Source: Calidithermus roseus (GTDB taxonomy: Bacteria > Deinococcota > Deinococci > Deinococcales > Thermaceae). From it: DNA of 64,000 nucleotides. The notes beneath the pieces were generated by a model. The model worked only from the letters and a program-made list of their open reading frames with translations. It was not told the origin of the DNA and made no database searches. The translations under genes were made by a program, and so were the position numbers. This document shows, piece after piece, positions 10,871 through 23,279 of this stretch. The stretch spans positions 1-64,000 of the forward strand of contig NZ_QWLA01000009.1 of the NCBI RefSeq assembly GCF_003574095.1, written 5' to 3'. The first letter of the stretch is position 1; each line of letters starts with the position of its first letter.

Positions 10871-11433
10871 TGACCGACCCCGAAGACTCCCCCTGGCAGA
10901 CCCTCTCCTCCGAGCTGGTCTACGACAACCGCTGGATCGCCGTCACCCACCGCGAGGTGATCAACCCCAGCGGCAACCCCGGCGTCTATGGGGTAGTGCA
11001 CTTCAAGAACCGGGCCATCGGGGTGTTGCCCCTCGACGAGGAGGGCAATACCTATCTGGTGGGCCAGTACCGCTACACCCTGGGCCGCTATTCCTGGGAA
11101 ATCCCCGAGGGCGGCGGCCCCTTCGACGAAGAACCCCTCGAGGCCGCCAAGCGCGAGTTGCTCGAGGAGACCGGCCTCCGTGCCGATCACTGGGAATTGC
11201 TCCTGACGCTACACCTCTCCAACTCCGTCACCGACGAGGTCGGGATGGTGTACCTGGCGCGGGGGCTGCACCAGGGCGAAGCCAGCCCCGAGGACACCGA
11301 AGACCTCCGGGTGCAGAAGGTGCCGCTCGAGGAGGTTTACCGCCGGGTGTTGGGGGGCGAGATCACCGACTCGCTCACGGTGGCAGCGGTGTTGCGGGCG
11401 AGGTTGCTGCTGCTGGAGCAGGGCCGATGGTGA
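10870..11433 (+). CDS. Nudix hydrolase, ADP-ribose pyrophosphatase-like
   Basis: A 187-residue Nudix protein. A textbook Nudix box (G-x5-E-x7-RELLEETGL) starts at about residue 77 within a beta-strand context (YRYTLGRYSWEIPEGGGPF) typical of the ADP-ribose pyrophosphatase branch. Such enzymes cleave ADP-ribose or related nucleoside diphosphates to AMP and a sugar phosphate. The start codon overlaps the accC stop codon, so translation is coupled, although no functional link to fatty acid synthesis is obvious. The substrate is inferred only from the family. Confidence 0.88.
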
Positions 11434-11485
11434 AGTCGGTTCGAAGATGCAATCGGGTTGGCGTTTACCCGTAAACTGGTGAGCG

Positions 11486-12112
11486 ATGTTCTTCTTCTCG
11501 CTGCTCGCAACCAACCCCCTTGCCTATTTGGTGGCTTTTGCCGCCGCCGCTTTCGGCCTGGTCATGCACAACCTCTTCCAGGCCTGGCTGGCCGACCGCT
11601 ACAAGGATTCCTCTCCCCGCCGATTTGGCTTTCTCAGCGTGGAGCCCCGGGTCCACCTTGACATCATCGGCCTGGTCTTCCTGGCCCTCATCGGCTTCGG
11701 CTTTCCCCGCCCGGTGCCCTACCGGCTCTTTGGCCGCAAGGATGCCCAAGTAGCGCTGATGGGACCGCTGGGCTTCTTCGTCGCCGCCCTGCTGTTTGGC
11801 CTACTGGCCCGACTGCTGCTCCGGGTGGGTGACAGCATGGCCAGCATCGCCGATGGGTTGGACGTGGCTTCGGGCCTGATGCTGATTCACGCGGCGATCT
11901 ATCTTTTTCCCGTGCCCCCCCTCGACGGGGCCAAGGTGGTCTACGCCCTAGGCGGCAGTGAGGCCCGCCGCTTCATGGATCAGCTAGCCAGCTATGGCCC
12001 CATCGGTTTTTTCGTGATCTTTCTGATCCTCAACTTCACCGGCGTCACCACGGCGGTTCGGCTGGTGCTGGGCAGCTTTCTCAACAGCCTGTTCCGCCTG
12101 ATGGGTCTGTAG
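11486..12112 (+). CDS. M50 (site-2) protease-like membrane protein, zinc motif lost
   Basis: A 208-residue, about six-helix protein clearly homologous to the next gene. Where M50 proteases have the zinc-binding HExxH in helix 1, this one reads H28-N-L-F-Q32, so the catalytic Glu and the second His are gone. The second motif, [10 protein letters not shown], with the third metal ligand Asp, is kept. It is therefore predicted to be a catalytically dead intramembrane-protease homologue. The active paralogue starts two bases after its stop codon, so the two are co-translated and may form a heterodimer. Confidence 0.8.
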   Translation: MFFFSLLATNPLAYLVAFAAAAFGLVMHNLFQAWLADRYKDSSPRRFGFLSVEPRVHLDIIGLVFLALIGFGFPRPVPYRLFGRKDAQVALMGPLGFFVAALLFGLLARLLLRVGDSMASIADGLDVASGLMLIHAAIYLFPVPPLDGAKVVYALGGSEARRFMDQLASYGPIGFFVIFLILNFTGVTTAVRLVLGSFLNSLFRLMGL

Positions 12113-12114
12113 TC

Positions 12115-12753
12115 ATGCTGATCGAGCTTCTGCGCGATGAACCGCTTACCTTTTTCCTGGTGGTGGGCATCCTGCTGTTCTCGCTCACCCTCCATGAGAT
12201 CGGGCACGCGCTGAGCGCCTCCTGGTCGGGCGACCAGACTGCCCGCCTGATGGGTCGCATCAGCCTCAACCCCTTCCGGCACCTCGATCCCTGGGGAACC
12301 TTGCTGCTGCTCTTCGCCGGCTTCGGCTGGGCTAGGCCGGTGCCCATCGATCCGCGCAACTTTCGCAACTACCGACTCGGCCTGTTCGTGGTCTCCATCG
12401 CAGGCATCGTGGTCAACCTGGCCATCGCCCTGCTGTGTGCGCTGCTGCTGAGGGGCCTCGACACGCTGGGCGTGGCCATGCCCGACAGCACCCTCACCAA
12501 TGCCCTGCTCTACGCCGCGGCCATCAACATCACCCTGGCGGTGTTCAACCTGCTGCCGGTGCCTCCCCTCGACGGCTCCAAGATCGTGCAGAGCCTTTTA
12601 CCCCTGCGCTGGCACCCCTTCATCTGGCGTCTCGAGGCCAACCCCAACTACGCCATCATCGCGTTGCTGCTGTTCCTCACCGTGTTGCGCGGGCCGGTGA
12701 TGCAGCTCATTCGCTTTGTGCAGATCGAGTTCTTCAAGCTTACGTTGGGATGA
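12115..12753 (+). CDS. Site-2 protease family (M50) intramembrane metalloprotease
   Basis: A 212-residue membrane protease with an intact zinc motif, [12 protein letters not shown] (His27, Glu28, His31), in the first helices and [12 protein letters not shown] in a later helix. It belongs to the small, PDZ-free M50 group found in Thermus and many thermophiles. M50 enzymes cut membrane-bound regulators such as anti-sigma factors, but no substrate gene is adjacent. It is immediately downstream of its degenerate homologue, and both lie behind accBC-Nudix. Confidence 0.88.
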   Translation: MLIELLRDEPLTFFLVVGILLFSLTLHEIGHALSASWSGDQTARLMGRISLNPFRHLDPWGTLLLLFAGFGWARPVPIDPRNFRNYRLGLFVVSIAGIVVNLAIALLCALLLRGLDTLGVAMPDSTLTNALLYAAAINITLAVFNLLPVPPLDGSKIVQSLLPLRWHPFIWRLEANPNYAIIALLLFLTVLRGPVMQLIRFVQIEFFKLTLG

Positions 12754-12763
12754 AGGAAGGCTT

Positions 12764-12857
12764 GTAGCCAGTGGCCGAGGGACAAGGGTCGAGAACCAAG
12801 GCGTCTTGCGTTTAGCTATCGGCTATCGACCTTTCCCGGCGTACGCCGCAAGACGCA
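12764..12857. repeat. 7-nt-periodic tract with a long inverted repeat
   Basis: Ten heptamers run from 12764 to 12833 (GTAGCCA, GTGGCCG, AGGGACA, AGGGTCG, AGAACCA, AGGCGTC, TTGCGTT, TAGCTAT, CGGCTAT, CGACCTT). The segment GCGTCTTGCG (from about 12801) recurs inverted as CGCAAGACGC near 12848, and a perfect GGCGTACGCC palindrome lies between them. The tract fills the gap between the convergent M50 and nfo genes and could fold as a large hairpin. Confidence 0.6.
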
Positions 12858-12870
12858 TAACCCCCCACCC

Positions 12871-13683
12871 TCACTCCCCCAACCACTCCCGCAACACCCG
12901 CAGGTTGTGCGCGTCCTCCTGCGCGCTTCTGGGGGTCTCGAGGATCACCACCTTGTTCGAGAGGCGCGCGTCGGTGACGAACTCAGCCAGCGCCGGGCCA
13001 ATGTGACCTTCGAGCAAGTTGGCATGGAGGTCTTTATGGCTGGCGAATGCGTGCTGCGAGTCGTTGAGGTGAATCACCGGCACGCGCTCCAGGCCGATCC
13101 CCTCCTCCAGCGTGCTCAGCACGCCGGCGGGGTCTTCGTGGATGCGGTATCCGGCGGCGAAGGCGTGACAGGTGTCGAAGCACACCTGAAGCGGTGTGCC
13201 CTCGATGATCCGGGCCAGACCGTGCAGGTCGGAACCCAGCTCCCCGCCCCCTCCTGCGGTGTTCTCCAGCAGCAACCTGGGGCCGTTTTTCCCTAGAGCC
13301 GCCAGCTCGCGGGCCTTCAGCGCACCCTCCCGCACCCGCTCGGCGTCGCCCGAACCCGGATGCACCACCACGTGTTCCACGCCCAGGGCCTGGGCTTTCA
13401 TCAGGTCTTCAGCCAGGCTGAACACGCTCTTGTCCCACAACTCGCCCGAAGCCCCCAGGTTGACGAGGTACGAAGCGTGGATCACCGCCGGGATGGCCCC
13501 GAGATTTTCGCGCCTGGCCCGGAAGCGCTCGATCTGGGCAGGGGAGAGGGGACGGGTCTTCCAGGTTCTGGGGTTCTTGGCGAAGATCTGGAAAGCGCTC
13601 AGGCCCAGCAACTCGGCTTCCCGCACCGCTCCCGCCACGCCCTCCTTGCTCGAGATCGAAAGGTGCAGGCCGTAGCGGATCAT
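12871..13683 (-). CDS. nfo: Deoxyribonuclease IV (AP endonuclease)
   Basis: A 270-residue TIM-barrel endonuclease IV that cleaves DNA 5' of abasic sites in base-excision repair, using three zinc ions. The start [11 protein letters not shown], the blocks [11 protein letters not shown] and VVVHPGSGD, and [28 protein letters not shown] and [27 protein letters not shown] carry the expected His, Glu and Asp zinc ligands. Normal length. The start overlaps the rlpA stop codon (ATGA). A much longer in-frame reading upstream only arises by running through rlpA out of frame. Confidence 0.95.
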   Translation of the reverse strand: MIRYGLHLSISSKEGVAGAVREAELLGLSAFQIFAKNPRTWKTRPLSPAQIERFRARRENLGAIPAVIHASYLVNLGASGELWDKSVFSLAEDLMKAQALGVEHVVVHPGSGDAERVREGALKARELAALGKNGPRLLLENTAGGGGELGSDLHGLARIIEGTPLQVCFDTCHAFAAGYRIHEDPAGVLSTLEEGIGLERVPVIHLNDSQHAFASHKDLHANLLEGHIGPALAEFVTDARLSNKVVILETPRSAQEDAHNLRVLREWLGE

Positions 13684-14183
13684 CTGAGGACTTCCAGGCG
13701 CACCGTGGTCGTTCCCGACATGCCGATGGCCTGGGCGGCGGCATAGGAGAGGTCGATCACGTAGCCCCGGATGTAGGGCCCCCGGTCGTTGACCCGCACG
13801 ATCACCCTGCGCCCGTTGCGCAGGTTGGTCACCCGCACCCGCGTGCCAAAGGGCAGCGTGGGGTGCGCGGCGGTGAGGTCGTAGGTGTTGAAGCGCTCGC
13901 CGCTGGCGGTGCGTCTGCCCTGGAAGCCGGGACCGTACCAAGCTGCCTTCCCTTGCTGCAAGAAGCGCCAGTCGCGATTGGCGCTGGGGCTGCCGGAGAC
14001 CCGGAGTACCTGCCCCACCTTGATCACGTCGCTGTTCAGGCCGTTGAGGGTCTTGAGTGTCTCGACAGTAGTGCCGTGCCTGCGGGCGATGGAGTAGAGG
14101 GTATCGCCCTTCTGTACGCGATATTCCTGGGCCTGAGCCAGGGTGAGGCTCAAGCATACCAGCAGGCCCACCAGCTTTTTCAT
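13680..14183 (-). CDS. LysM and RlpA-like double-psi beta-barrel protein
   Basis: A 167-residue exported protein. Signal peptide [19 protein letters not shown], one LysM domain (about residues 20-62, [19 protein letters not shown]...VLRV), then an RlpA-type barrel (about residues 78-167) with [36 protein letters not shown] and VRVNDRGPY. RlpA proteins bind, and in some species cleave, denuded septal glycan. LysM adds a peptidoglycan anchor. It is the middle gene of pepQ-rlpA-nfo, joined by ATGA overlaps at both ends. Confidence 0.88.
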   Translation of the reverse strand: MKKLVGLLVCLSLTLAQAQEYRVQKGDTLYSIARRHGTTVETLKTLNGLNSDVIKVGQVLRVSGSPSANRDWRFLQQGKAAWYGPGFQGRRTASGERFNTYDLTAAHPTLPFGTRVRVTNLRNGRRVIVRVNDRGPYIRGYVIDLSYAAAQAIGMSGTTTVRLEVLR

Positions 14184-15223
14184 AGGGAGCTAAACCCCTT
14201 GGGGCTGTGCGAAAGCACCTCGTAGCCGGCCTCCGTCACCAGCACCAGGTCTTCGATGCGGCACCCCCCCACGCCAGGAATGTACACCCCTGGTTCAATC
14301 GTCAGCACCATGCCGGCCTCGAGCAGGTCGTCGGAGAGCTTATTCAGGCGTGGTCCCTCGTGGATGGCCAGGCCCACGCCGTGACCCAGGCCGTGGGCGA
14401 AGTACTCGCCATAACCCCGATCAGTAAGCGCCTGCCGAGCGATGGCGTCGAGTTCCTTGCCCGTCTTGCCGGGGCGCACGGCCTCGAGCGCGGCCTGCTG
14501 GGCCTCGAGCACCGCGTCGTAGATCTCCCGCAACTCGCGCGAGACTTCCCCCAGGGCCACCGTGCGGGTCATGTCGGAGTGGTAGCCCTCCACCACTGCG
14601 CCGAAGTCCAGCGTGACCAACTCGCCCGGCAGCAACTTCTTTGAACTGGCGGCCCCGTGGGGCATGGCGCTGCGTTCGCCTGAGGCCACGATGATCTCGA
14701 AGGCCACGCCCTCCGAGCCGCGCTTGCGCAGGAAGAACTCCAGCTCCAGCGCGATATCGCGCTCGCTGACGCCGGGCTTGAGGAAGGGCAGGATGTGCTC
14801 GTAGCCTTCGTCGGCCAGCCTGGCGGCGGCGCGGATGCGCTCGAGTTCCTCGGGGGTTTTCTTCAGGCGCAGCCTTTCCACCAGGTCGCTGGTGGGGACC
14901 CACTCTGCTGGAACCTGTTCCCTCAGCGCCTCCAGCCGTCCGAAGGCCAGGTGGTTGGCCTCGAAGCCCACCCGTCCGCGCAGCAGTTCAGCCATCACCT
15001 CGGCGCTGTGCTCGCGCGGCACGATGCGCTGCGGGATCCGCGATTCCTGCTGAGCCTGGAGGGTGTAGCGGGGGTCGGTGACCAGGGTCGCTCCCTCACG
15101 CCAGACCGCCACCCAGCCATCCTTGGGGCTGGTAAAACCCGATAGATATCGGACGTTCTCCGGCTGGGTGACCAACAGGGCGTCCAGACCGGCGTCCTCG
15201 AGCACGTTGCTTAGGGGATGCAT
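14180..15223 (-). CDS. pepQ: M24 family Xaa-Pro dipeptidase/aminopeptidase
   Basis: A 347-residue two-domain metallopeptidase removing residues ahead of proline. The C-terminal pita-bread fold contains [57 protein letters not shown], giving the two-metal Asp, Asp, His, Glu, Glu ligand set. I chose the ATG at 15223 because a TAGACT box sits eight nucleotides upstream with no ribosome site, a leaderless arrangement. An in-frame upstream ATG would add six residues. First gene of the pepQ-rlpA-nfo operon. Confidence 0.92.
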   Translation of the reverse strand: MHPLSNVLEDAGLDALLVTQPENVRYLSGFTSPKDGWVAVWREGATLVTDPRYTLQAQQESRIPQRIVPREHSAEVMAELLRGRVGFEANHLAFGRLEALREQVPAEWVPTSDLVERLRLKKTPEELERIRAAARLADEGYEHILPFLKPGVSERDIALELEFFLRKRGSEGVAFEIIVASGERSAMPHGAASSKKLLPGELVTLDFGAVVEGYHSDMTRTVALGEVSRELREIYDAVLEAQQAALEAVRPGKTGKELDAIARQALTDRGYGEYFAHGLGHGVGLAIHEGPRLNKLSDDLLEAGMVLTIEPGVYIPGVGGCRIEDLVLVTEAGYEVLSHSPKGFSSL

Positions 15224-15240
15224 CGGACGAGAGTCTAACA
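15224..15240 (-). promoter_or_regulatory. Leaderless -10 box of pepQ
   Basis: TAGACT (15232-15237 on the minus strand) lies eight nucleotides before the ATG. A motif shared with the aspS upstream region lies just behind it at 15261-15282. Confidence 0.5.
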
Positions 15241-15260
15241 TGCGCGAGCGGGGAAATCAC

Positions 15261-15284
15261 TCACGAGCAAGATTTATCGTGAAA
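15261..15284. promoter_or_regulatory. Inverted-repeat motif TCACGA-N10-TCGTGA, copy 1 (upstream of pepQ)
   Basis: TCACGA and TCGTGA arms flank ten bases that include GATTTA. Apart from two bases the block CACGAG, two variable bases, AGATTTATCGTGAA is identical to one at 43134-43155. It sits about 48 bp upstream of the leaderless pepQ start, a plausible activator or repressor site. Confidence 0.5.
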
Positions 15285-15350
15285 ATGAGCACATAATCGC
15301 ACATCGCACACCGACCCCAGGGCGCCGAAGCCTGATAAGCACGAATTACC

Positions 15351-15385
15351 AGCCCTCGACGCCTCCTGGCCATGGGCCATCAGCT
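15351..15385. repeat. 7-nt-periodic tract at the end of the diguanylate cyclase gene
   Basis: Heptamers AGCCCTC, GACGCCT, CCTGGCC, ATGGGCC, ATCAGCT run up to the stop codon of the cyclase gene. Short and less certain than other tracts. Confidence 0.4.
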
Positions 15386-17299
15386 ATTGGGGTGGGCCCG
15401 GCGAGCCCTGTGGATGGCTTTTTCCTCGTACATGCGCTCGTCGGCCAGGCGCACGAGACTCTGAGCATCACCGGCCTCTTGGGGGAAGGCGGCCAGACCC
15501 GCGCTCACGTCGGCTTGGGGGAAACCGTTCCCTCTGAGTTCCGCGATGGCCTGTGCCACCCTGCTGCGGATGGCGGAGAAGGTGCTCTCGCCGGAAGGGG
15601 TGTGCTCGAGGATGGCCGCGTATTCGTCGCCGCCCAGGCGATAAACGCGGTCTTCGCGGCGCAAGGTGGCGACGAGGGCGCGGGCGAACTCGCGCAGCAG
15701 GGCGTCGCCGCGCTCGTGACCCTGGGTGTCATTGACCTGCTTGAGCCCGTCGAGGTCGAGCATGAGCAGGCTCACCGGGTAGCCGTGGCGTTGGGCGCTG
15801 TTGAGCGAGGCGTCGAGGTCACGGTCGAAGGCCCGCCGATTGCCCAAGCCGGTGAGGGCATCGGTGAAGGCGGCGGCTTCCACGGCCCGCAGGTAGTCGC
15901 GGTGCTCCTGGGCGGTGCGCACGCTGCGGGCGGCGGCTTCGAAGAGGCTGCGGTCCTTGTGGGTCCAGGGGCGGTCGGAACCGAACTTGGCCGCGAAGAT
16001 GGCCATGCCCCGTTCGCCCAGCGTCAAGGGGATGATCGCCACCGACTGAACGCCCACCTCGAGCAGGGCCGCCATCGCCCGAGGGTAGCTGGGGTAGTCG
16101 TCGATGTAGACCGGGTTCCCCGCTTCGATGGCCTCCCACACCGGGCTGACTTCCTTGTGCATGTCGGCGGTGGGGATCGACATGGGGCTGTCCCACACCT
16201 TGCGCAGCCCCACCGAGTTACCCCGCACCACCGCCAGGCCGATCCAGTCAACGTCGGCCACGTTGGCGATGGTACGGATGACCTTTGCGGCTGCCTCCTC
16301 GACCTCGAGCGTCGTCTCGGCCAGTCGCGAAATCTGCAGCAGCACCTCGGAGTACTGCGCCGCCTCGCGTAACTGCCGGGCCCGCGTGACCCGTTGGGCC
16401 GAGATCGAAAGGGCGTCGGCGGTGACTTCCAGTAGCCCCTGCTCCTCCAGTCGCCAGGGGCGAGGGCTTTGCAGGCGGAAGGCCCCCAGCAGCCCGAATT
16501 CCTGCTCGGGAGTGCCGAAGGGAACCCAGGCCACCGAGGCCACGCCGCTTTGCAAGCAGGCCGGATGGGTGATGGCCAGGCTGCGGTAGTCGTCCACGAA
16601 GCGAGGTTGGGAGTGGGCGAGTTCAAGGGGCAGGGAGTCGTCCAGGCCCAGCGCCAGAGGTTGCTCGGTGAGGAAGCGCAGCAACTGCGGGGCCTGACCG
16701 TCGAAGGCGATGGGTGAGAAGCCTTCCTTCAAGCTTCCCAGCAGCACCGCCATCCAGTCGGCCCCCACCAGGGGCCGCAGGCGGCGCACCACCTCTCCAG
16801 CCAGCGGCTGCAAGTCCTCGTAGCGCTCGAGCGCCCCCGTGAGCGCCGCCAGGTACGCGCTCTCCCGCAGGCTGGCCTCGAGGGTGGTGCGCTGGGCGGC
16901 CAGCCTCTCGGTTTCAGCCTGCAGGGCCTGCACCTGCTGCTGGGCCTGATGCAAGGGCGTTCGGTCACGTAAGCAGGCGAGGTAGAGCGTGAGGTCATCC
17001 TTGCGGTAGGGGCGCAGGGAAAGCTCGAGCACGAGAGAGCGGCCATCCCTGGCACGACCTTCCACCTGGCGAACGCTCCCTGCTGCCACGGCCAGCTCGG
17101 CCAGTTGTTCCGCGGGGAGGGGGATCGCCGTCAGATCGCTCAGCGCTTGGCACAGAGCCTCCGCCTGGCTGTAACCGAATGTGCTCTCGGCTGCCGGGTT
17201 CCAGGCCAGCACCCGGCCCCGTTCATCCAGCATCGCCATTGGCTCGAGCGCTCCTGCCAGCAACTCGGCCTCGGGAAGCTTTGAATGAACGTCTGACAC
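15380..17299 (-). CDS. PAS/GAF sensor diguanylate cyclase (GGDEY variant)
   Basis: A 639-residue cytoplasmic signalling protein. An N-terminal PAS domain (about residues 10-115, with AMLDERGRVLAWNPAAESTFGYS) is followed by a short coiled coil (QAQQQVQALQAETERLAAQ), two GAF-like segments (about 150-310 and 315-465) and a C-terminal GGDEF domain. The active-site loop reads GGDEY rather than GGDEF, and an inhibitory RxxD site (RRED) precedes it. The family makes cyclic di-GMP from two GTP. The GTG at 17299 is preceded by GGGAGG at good spacing; the longer reading adds 11 residues without support. No EAL domain is present. Small-molecule input is unknown. Confidence 0.87.
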   Translation of the reverse strand: MSDVHSKLPEAELLAGALEPMAMLDERGRVLAWNPAAESTFGYSQAEALCQALSDLTAIPLPAEQLAELAVAAGSVRQVEGRARDGRSLVLELSLRPYRKDDLTLYLACLRDRTPLHQAQQQVQALQAETERLAAQRTTLEASLRESAYLAALTGALERYEDLQPLAGEVVRRLRPLVGADWMAVLLGSLKEGFSPIAFDGQAPQLLRFLTEQPLALGLDDSLPLELAHSQPRFVDDYRSLAITHPACLQSGVASVAWVPFGTPEQEFGLLGAFRLQSPRPWRLEEQGLLEVTADALSISAQRVTRARQLREAAQYSEVLLQISRLAETTLEVEEAAAKVIRTIANVADVDWIGLAVVRGNSVGLRKVWDSPMSIPTADMHKEVSPVWEAIEAGNPVYIDDYPSYPRAMAALLEVGVQSVAIIPLTLGERGMAIFAAKFGSDRPWTHKDRSLFEAAARSVRTAQEHRDYLRAVEAAAFTDALTGLGNRRAFDRDLDASLNSAQRHGYPVSLLMLDLDGLKQVNDTQGHERGDALLREFARALVATLRREDRVYRLGGDEYAAILEHTPSGESTFSAIRSRVAQAIAELRGNGFPQADVSAGLAAFPQEAGDAQSLVRLADERMYEEKAIHRARRAHPNS

Positions 17300-17388
17300 G
17301 ATATTCCTCCCGATCAGTCTAAGTGGCTTCAACGGCTTCAGTAGACCGAAGTTTACAACACCTGCTATCGAAGGTAAGGGAATATGGG

Positions 17389-17437
17389 CGTAAATAAAAG
17401 AACACGCAACCCCTGGCTCTTCAGGGGGTTGCGTGCT
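17389..17437 (-). terminator. Intrinsic terminator of ileS
   Basis: A 13-bp stem beginning CACGCAACCCC on the plus strand, with one bulge, is followed on the minus strand by TTCTTTTATTT. It lies just after the ileS stop codon. Confidence 0.85.
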
Positions 17438-17455
17438 GGGATGGGTCCGTAAGCT

Positions 17456-20731
<3,276 letters not shown>

Positions 20732-20761
20732 CCGGTCTCCTTCTGGCTGTCCCAAAAGCAG

Positions 20762-21125
20762 CGTCCGCACCGGGCCGCTTAGAAACAGCTCAGGTGCGGA
20801 CGAAAGTTGCCTGTCTGGCCTCTCTCGCGGTACCACCGCACTTCCGGTGGAGGTCGAGAGCCAAGAGTCGAGCGAGGGTCGAGGGCTTGTGGGTTTGTAG
20901 CTTTGGACGCTAGACTCCAGACTCTGGACGCACCAACGGCACTCTTCGGCGCTGTCTCGGGCGCACCCGCCGGGGTCTACTGGGATGGATCAAGCCTGGA
21001 TTAAGGCTTCGGGCCATCGGTTCTTCCCAGATCGAATGGGGTGATTTTCGGTGCCAAAGTTGCCGTCAGGCTCGCACTATCCCCGACTCGCTGCGTGGGC
21101 ATTGGCGCTTACTCGTCCCCATCTT
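20762..21125 (-). promoter_or_regulatory. T-box riboswitch controlling ileS
   Basis: On the minus strand the leader starts GGGGACGAGTA, contains a stem I block GCAGCGAG-TCGGGGATAGTGCGAGCC, and has a specifier loop GAAAATCACC whose AUC triplet (21043-21045) is an isoleucine codon. The T-box core TGCGGTGGTACCGCGA (20825-20840) offers the UGGU bulge for the tRNA NCCA end. GTGCGG at 20836-20841 can pair with CCGCAC at 20794-20799 as antiterminator. That same segment is the 5' arm of a 10-bp terminator hairpin (CGTCCGCACC/GGTGCGGACG, 20762-20802), followed by CTGCTTTTG. Uncharged tRNA-Ile is therefore expected to promote read-through. The whole 20732-21298 gap holds no gene. Confidence 0.93.
20850..20936. 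repeat. 7-nt-periodic tract inside the ileS T-box leader
   Basis: Between stem I and the antiterminator, plus-strand heptamers such as GTCGAGA, GCCAAGA, GTCGAGC and, after a phase slip, GACGCTA, GACTCCA, GACTCTG, GACGCAC can be read. The tract occupies the place where T-boxes usually have a variable linker. Confidence 0.5.
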
Positions 21126-21224
21126 TGCTTTACAACCCTAGCAGCTTGACCTATACTCCTATGCGGCTGCCATAGGGTAAAACTTATGCTAGCTACCCCC
21201 AAACAGGATGTCAAACGCTAAACC

Positions 21225-21253
21225 TTGCATGGCTGTGTGCTGGGGGTTAGACT
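21225..21253 (+). promoter_or_regulatory. Promoter of the transaldolase-rho operon
   Basis: TTGCAT (21225-21230), exactly 17 bp, then TAGACT (21248-21253). A GGGAGG ribosome site follows before the ATG at 21299. Confidence 0.7.
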
Positions 21254-21298
21254 TGAGCCTAAGCCCAAAGCGTTTACAACCTGAGGGAGGCGCCTTGT

Positions 21299-21943
21299 AT
21301 GGAACTGTACCTGGATACTGCTGTGATCGAAGAAATCAAGGAAATTGCGTCCTGGGGGGTGCTGGCCGGGGTGACCACCAACCCCAGCTTGATCCTAAAG
21401 TCAGGCCGCCCCTTCGAGCCAACCATCAAAGAGATTTGCGAAGTCGTGAAGGGACCGGTTTCCGCCGAGGTCACCAGCCTGGTGTACACCGACATGATCG
21501 CCGAAGGCCGCCGCCTGGCCAAGATCGACGATCACGTCGTAGTCAAGCTGCCCACCACCGTTGAGGGGCTCAAGGCCTGTAAGGTGCTCAGCTCCGAAGG
21601 CATCCGCATCAACATGACCCTGATCTTCTCCGCCAACCAGGCCCTGCTGGCGGCCAGGGCCGGAGCCTGGTGCGTCTCGCCCTTCCTGGGTCGCGTGGAC
21701 GATATCTCCTGGGAGGGGATGGACTTGGTGCGCGAGATCGCCGAGCTCTTCGCCGTGCAAAAGCTCAACACTAAGGTGCTGGCCGCTTCTATCCGCCACC
21801 CCCGCCACGTCACCGACGCCGCGCTGGCTGGGGCCCACATCGCCACCATGCCGCTGAGCGTGTTCAAGATGCTCGTTCAGCACCCCCTGACCGACATCGG
21901 TCTGAAGAAGTTCATGGAAGACTGGGCTAAGGTGAATCAGTAA
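21299..21943 (+). CDS. tal: Transaldolase / fructose-6-phosphate aldolase-like, short type
   Basis: A 214-residue single-domain TIM-barrel aldolase. It begins [16 protein letters not shown] and contains [26 protein letters not shown] (the Schiff-base Lys) and [20 protein letters not shown]. This short class transfers dihydroxyacetone units between sugar phosphates in the pentose phosphate pathway; some members act instead as fructose-6-phosphate aldolase and the sequence alone does not separate them firmly. Its stop codon overlaps the rho start (TAATG). Confidence 0.93.
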   Translation: MELYLDTAVIEEIKEIASWGVLAGVTTNPSLILKSGRPFEPTIKEICEVVKGPVSAEVTSLVYTDMIAEGRRLAKIDDHVVVKLPTTVEGLKACKVLSSEGIRINMTLIFSANQALLAARAGAWCVSPFLGRVDDISWEGMDLVREIAELFAVQKLNTKVLAASIRHPRHVTDAALAGAHIATMPLSVFKMLVQHPLTDIGLKKFMEDWAKVNQ

Positions 21944-23223
21944 TGAGAAAAAAAGGCACCGCCACCGAAACCCCGCTGGGTTTTCAGGAGTTGTCGGCCA
22001 AGATTTTGCCCGAGCTGCACCTCCTGGCGGCCAAGGCGGGGATTGAGGACTACAAGAAGATGCGTAAGGACGAGCTGGTGATGGCCCTGCTGGGCCAGGA
22101 AGCCAGCGACGAGGGATTGAACCTGGCCAAGGGCTACCTCGAGATCAGCTCCGACGGCTACGGGTTCCTGCAGGAAAACCTCTACGCCCTCGAGTCGCGC
22201 TCGGTCATCGTCAGTGCGGGCCTGATCAAGCAATACCAGCTTCGCACCGGGGACTACATCGTCGGCAAGGCCCGTCCGCCCCGCGAGAACGAGCGCTACG
22301 GCACCTTGATGAAGGTCGAGGCGGTCAATAACCTCGACCCCGAAGCCGCTGCCAAGCGCCCCAGGTTCGACGACCTCATCCCTCAGTTCCCCGACCGGCA
22401 GATCATCCTCGAGACCACCGGCGACGAGGCCTCCTGCCGGGTCATCGACCTGCTGGCCCCCATAGGCCGCGGCCAGCGCGGGCTGATCGTCGCCCCGCCC
22501 AAAGCCGGCAAGACCACTCTGCTCAAGAAGGTGGCCCGTGCCGTGCTGCGCAACGAACCTGACATCAAGGTGATCGTGTTGCTCATCGACGAGCGCCCTG
22601 AAGAGGTCACCGACTTCCGCGAATCGGTCGAGGGGGCCGAGGTCATCGCCTCCACCTTCGACGAACCCCCCCAGAACCACATTCGCGTGGCCGAGTTCGT
22701 GCACGAGCGCAGCCGCCGCATCGTCGAAGAGGGCGGCCACGTGCTGATCCTCCTCGACTCCATCACCCGCCTGGCGCGGGCCAACAACCTGGTCACGCCG
22801 CCGACGGGCCGCACCCTCTCGGGTGGTCTGGACTCGGCGGCCCTGCACTTCCCCAAGCGCTTTTTGGGGGCTGCCCGCAACATCCGGGGTGGGGGGTCGC
22901 TGACCATCCTGGCTACCGCCCTCGTCGAGACCGGCAGCCGCATGGACGACGTGATCTTCGAGGAGTTCAAGGGCACGGGCAACATGGAGCTGCACCTGTC
23001 GCGTCGTTTGGAAGAGCGGCGCATCTTCCCCGCGATCGACATCCTCAAGTCGGGCACCCGTCGTGAGGAGCTGCTGCTGGGCGAAGAGGTCATCCACAAG
23101 ATGTGGCTGCTCCGCAAGGTATTGGCCGACATGGACCCTGCCGAAGCCATGGAAATGCTGTTGGCGAGGCTCTCCCGCACCAAGACCAACAAAGAGTTCC
23201 TTGCAACTTTGGCGGCTAAGTAG
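21943..23223 (+). CDS. rho: Transcription termination factor Rho
   Basis: A 426-residue hexameric RNA helicase that ends transcripts at Rho-dependent sites. The N-terminal RNA-binding domain includes EISSDGYGFLQENLYALESRSVIVS. The ATPase domain has APPKAGKTTLLKKVARA (Walker A), VIVLLIDERPEEVTDF (Walker B), the Q-loop and R-loop region LDSITRLARANN and GGGSLTILATALVETGSRMDDVIFEEFKGTGNMELHLSR. Compact, without the long N-terminal insertion of actinobacterial Rho. Coupled to transaldolase by a start/stop overlap. Confidence 0.97.
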   Translation: MRKKGTATETPLGFQELSAKILPELHLLAAKAGIEDYKKMRKDELVMALLGQEASDEGLNLAKGYLEISSDGYGFLQENLYALESRSVIVSAGLIKQYQLRTGDYIVGKARPPRENERYGTLMKVEAVNNLDPEAAAKRPRFDDLIPQFPDRQIILETTGDEASCRVIDLLAPIGRGQRGLIVAPPKAGKTTLLKKVARAVLRNEPDIKVIVLLIDERPEEVTDFRESVEGAEVIASTFDEPPQNHIRVAEFVHERSRRIVEEGGHVLILLDSITRLARANNLVTPPTGRTLSGGLDSAALHFPKRFLGAARNIRGGGSLTILATALVETGSRMDDVIFEEFKGTGNMELHLSRRLEERRIFPAIDILKSGTRREELLLGEEVIHKMWLLRKVLADMDPAEAMEMLLARLSRTKTNKEFLATLAAK

Positions 23224-23230
23224 TTATAAT
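23200..23230 (+). promoter_or_regulatory. Promoter of the LysM/M23 peptidase gene
   Basis: TTGCAA, an 18-bp spacer, then TATAAT overlapping the rho stop codon. The leader carries a 7-bp stem (TCGGCGG/CCGCCGA) directly before the GAGGAGGG ribosome site. Confidence 0.6.
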
Positions 23231-23279
23231 CCCGCGGAGAGTTTTCGGCGGCGGTGCTCCCGCCGAGGAGGGATCGCCC

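Noticed and set aside
12871-14157. 428-codon minus-strand ORF covering nfo and rlpA
   Set aside because: Only the part from 13683 is endonuclease IV. The upstream part is rlpA read out of frame, and rlpA has its own clear signal peptide and domains.
15261-15284. CRP/FNR-type or Deinococcus RDRM operator
   Set aside because: The half-sites TCACGA/TCGTGA are oriented opposite to TGTGA/TCACA and do not match the radiation-response palindrome as I recall it.
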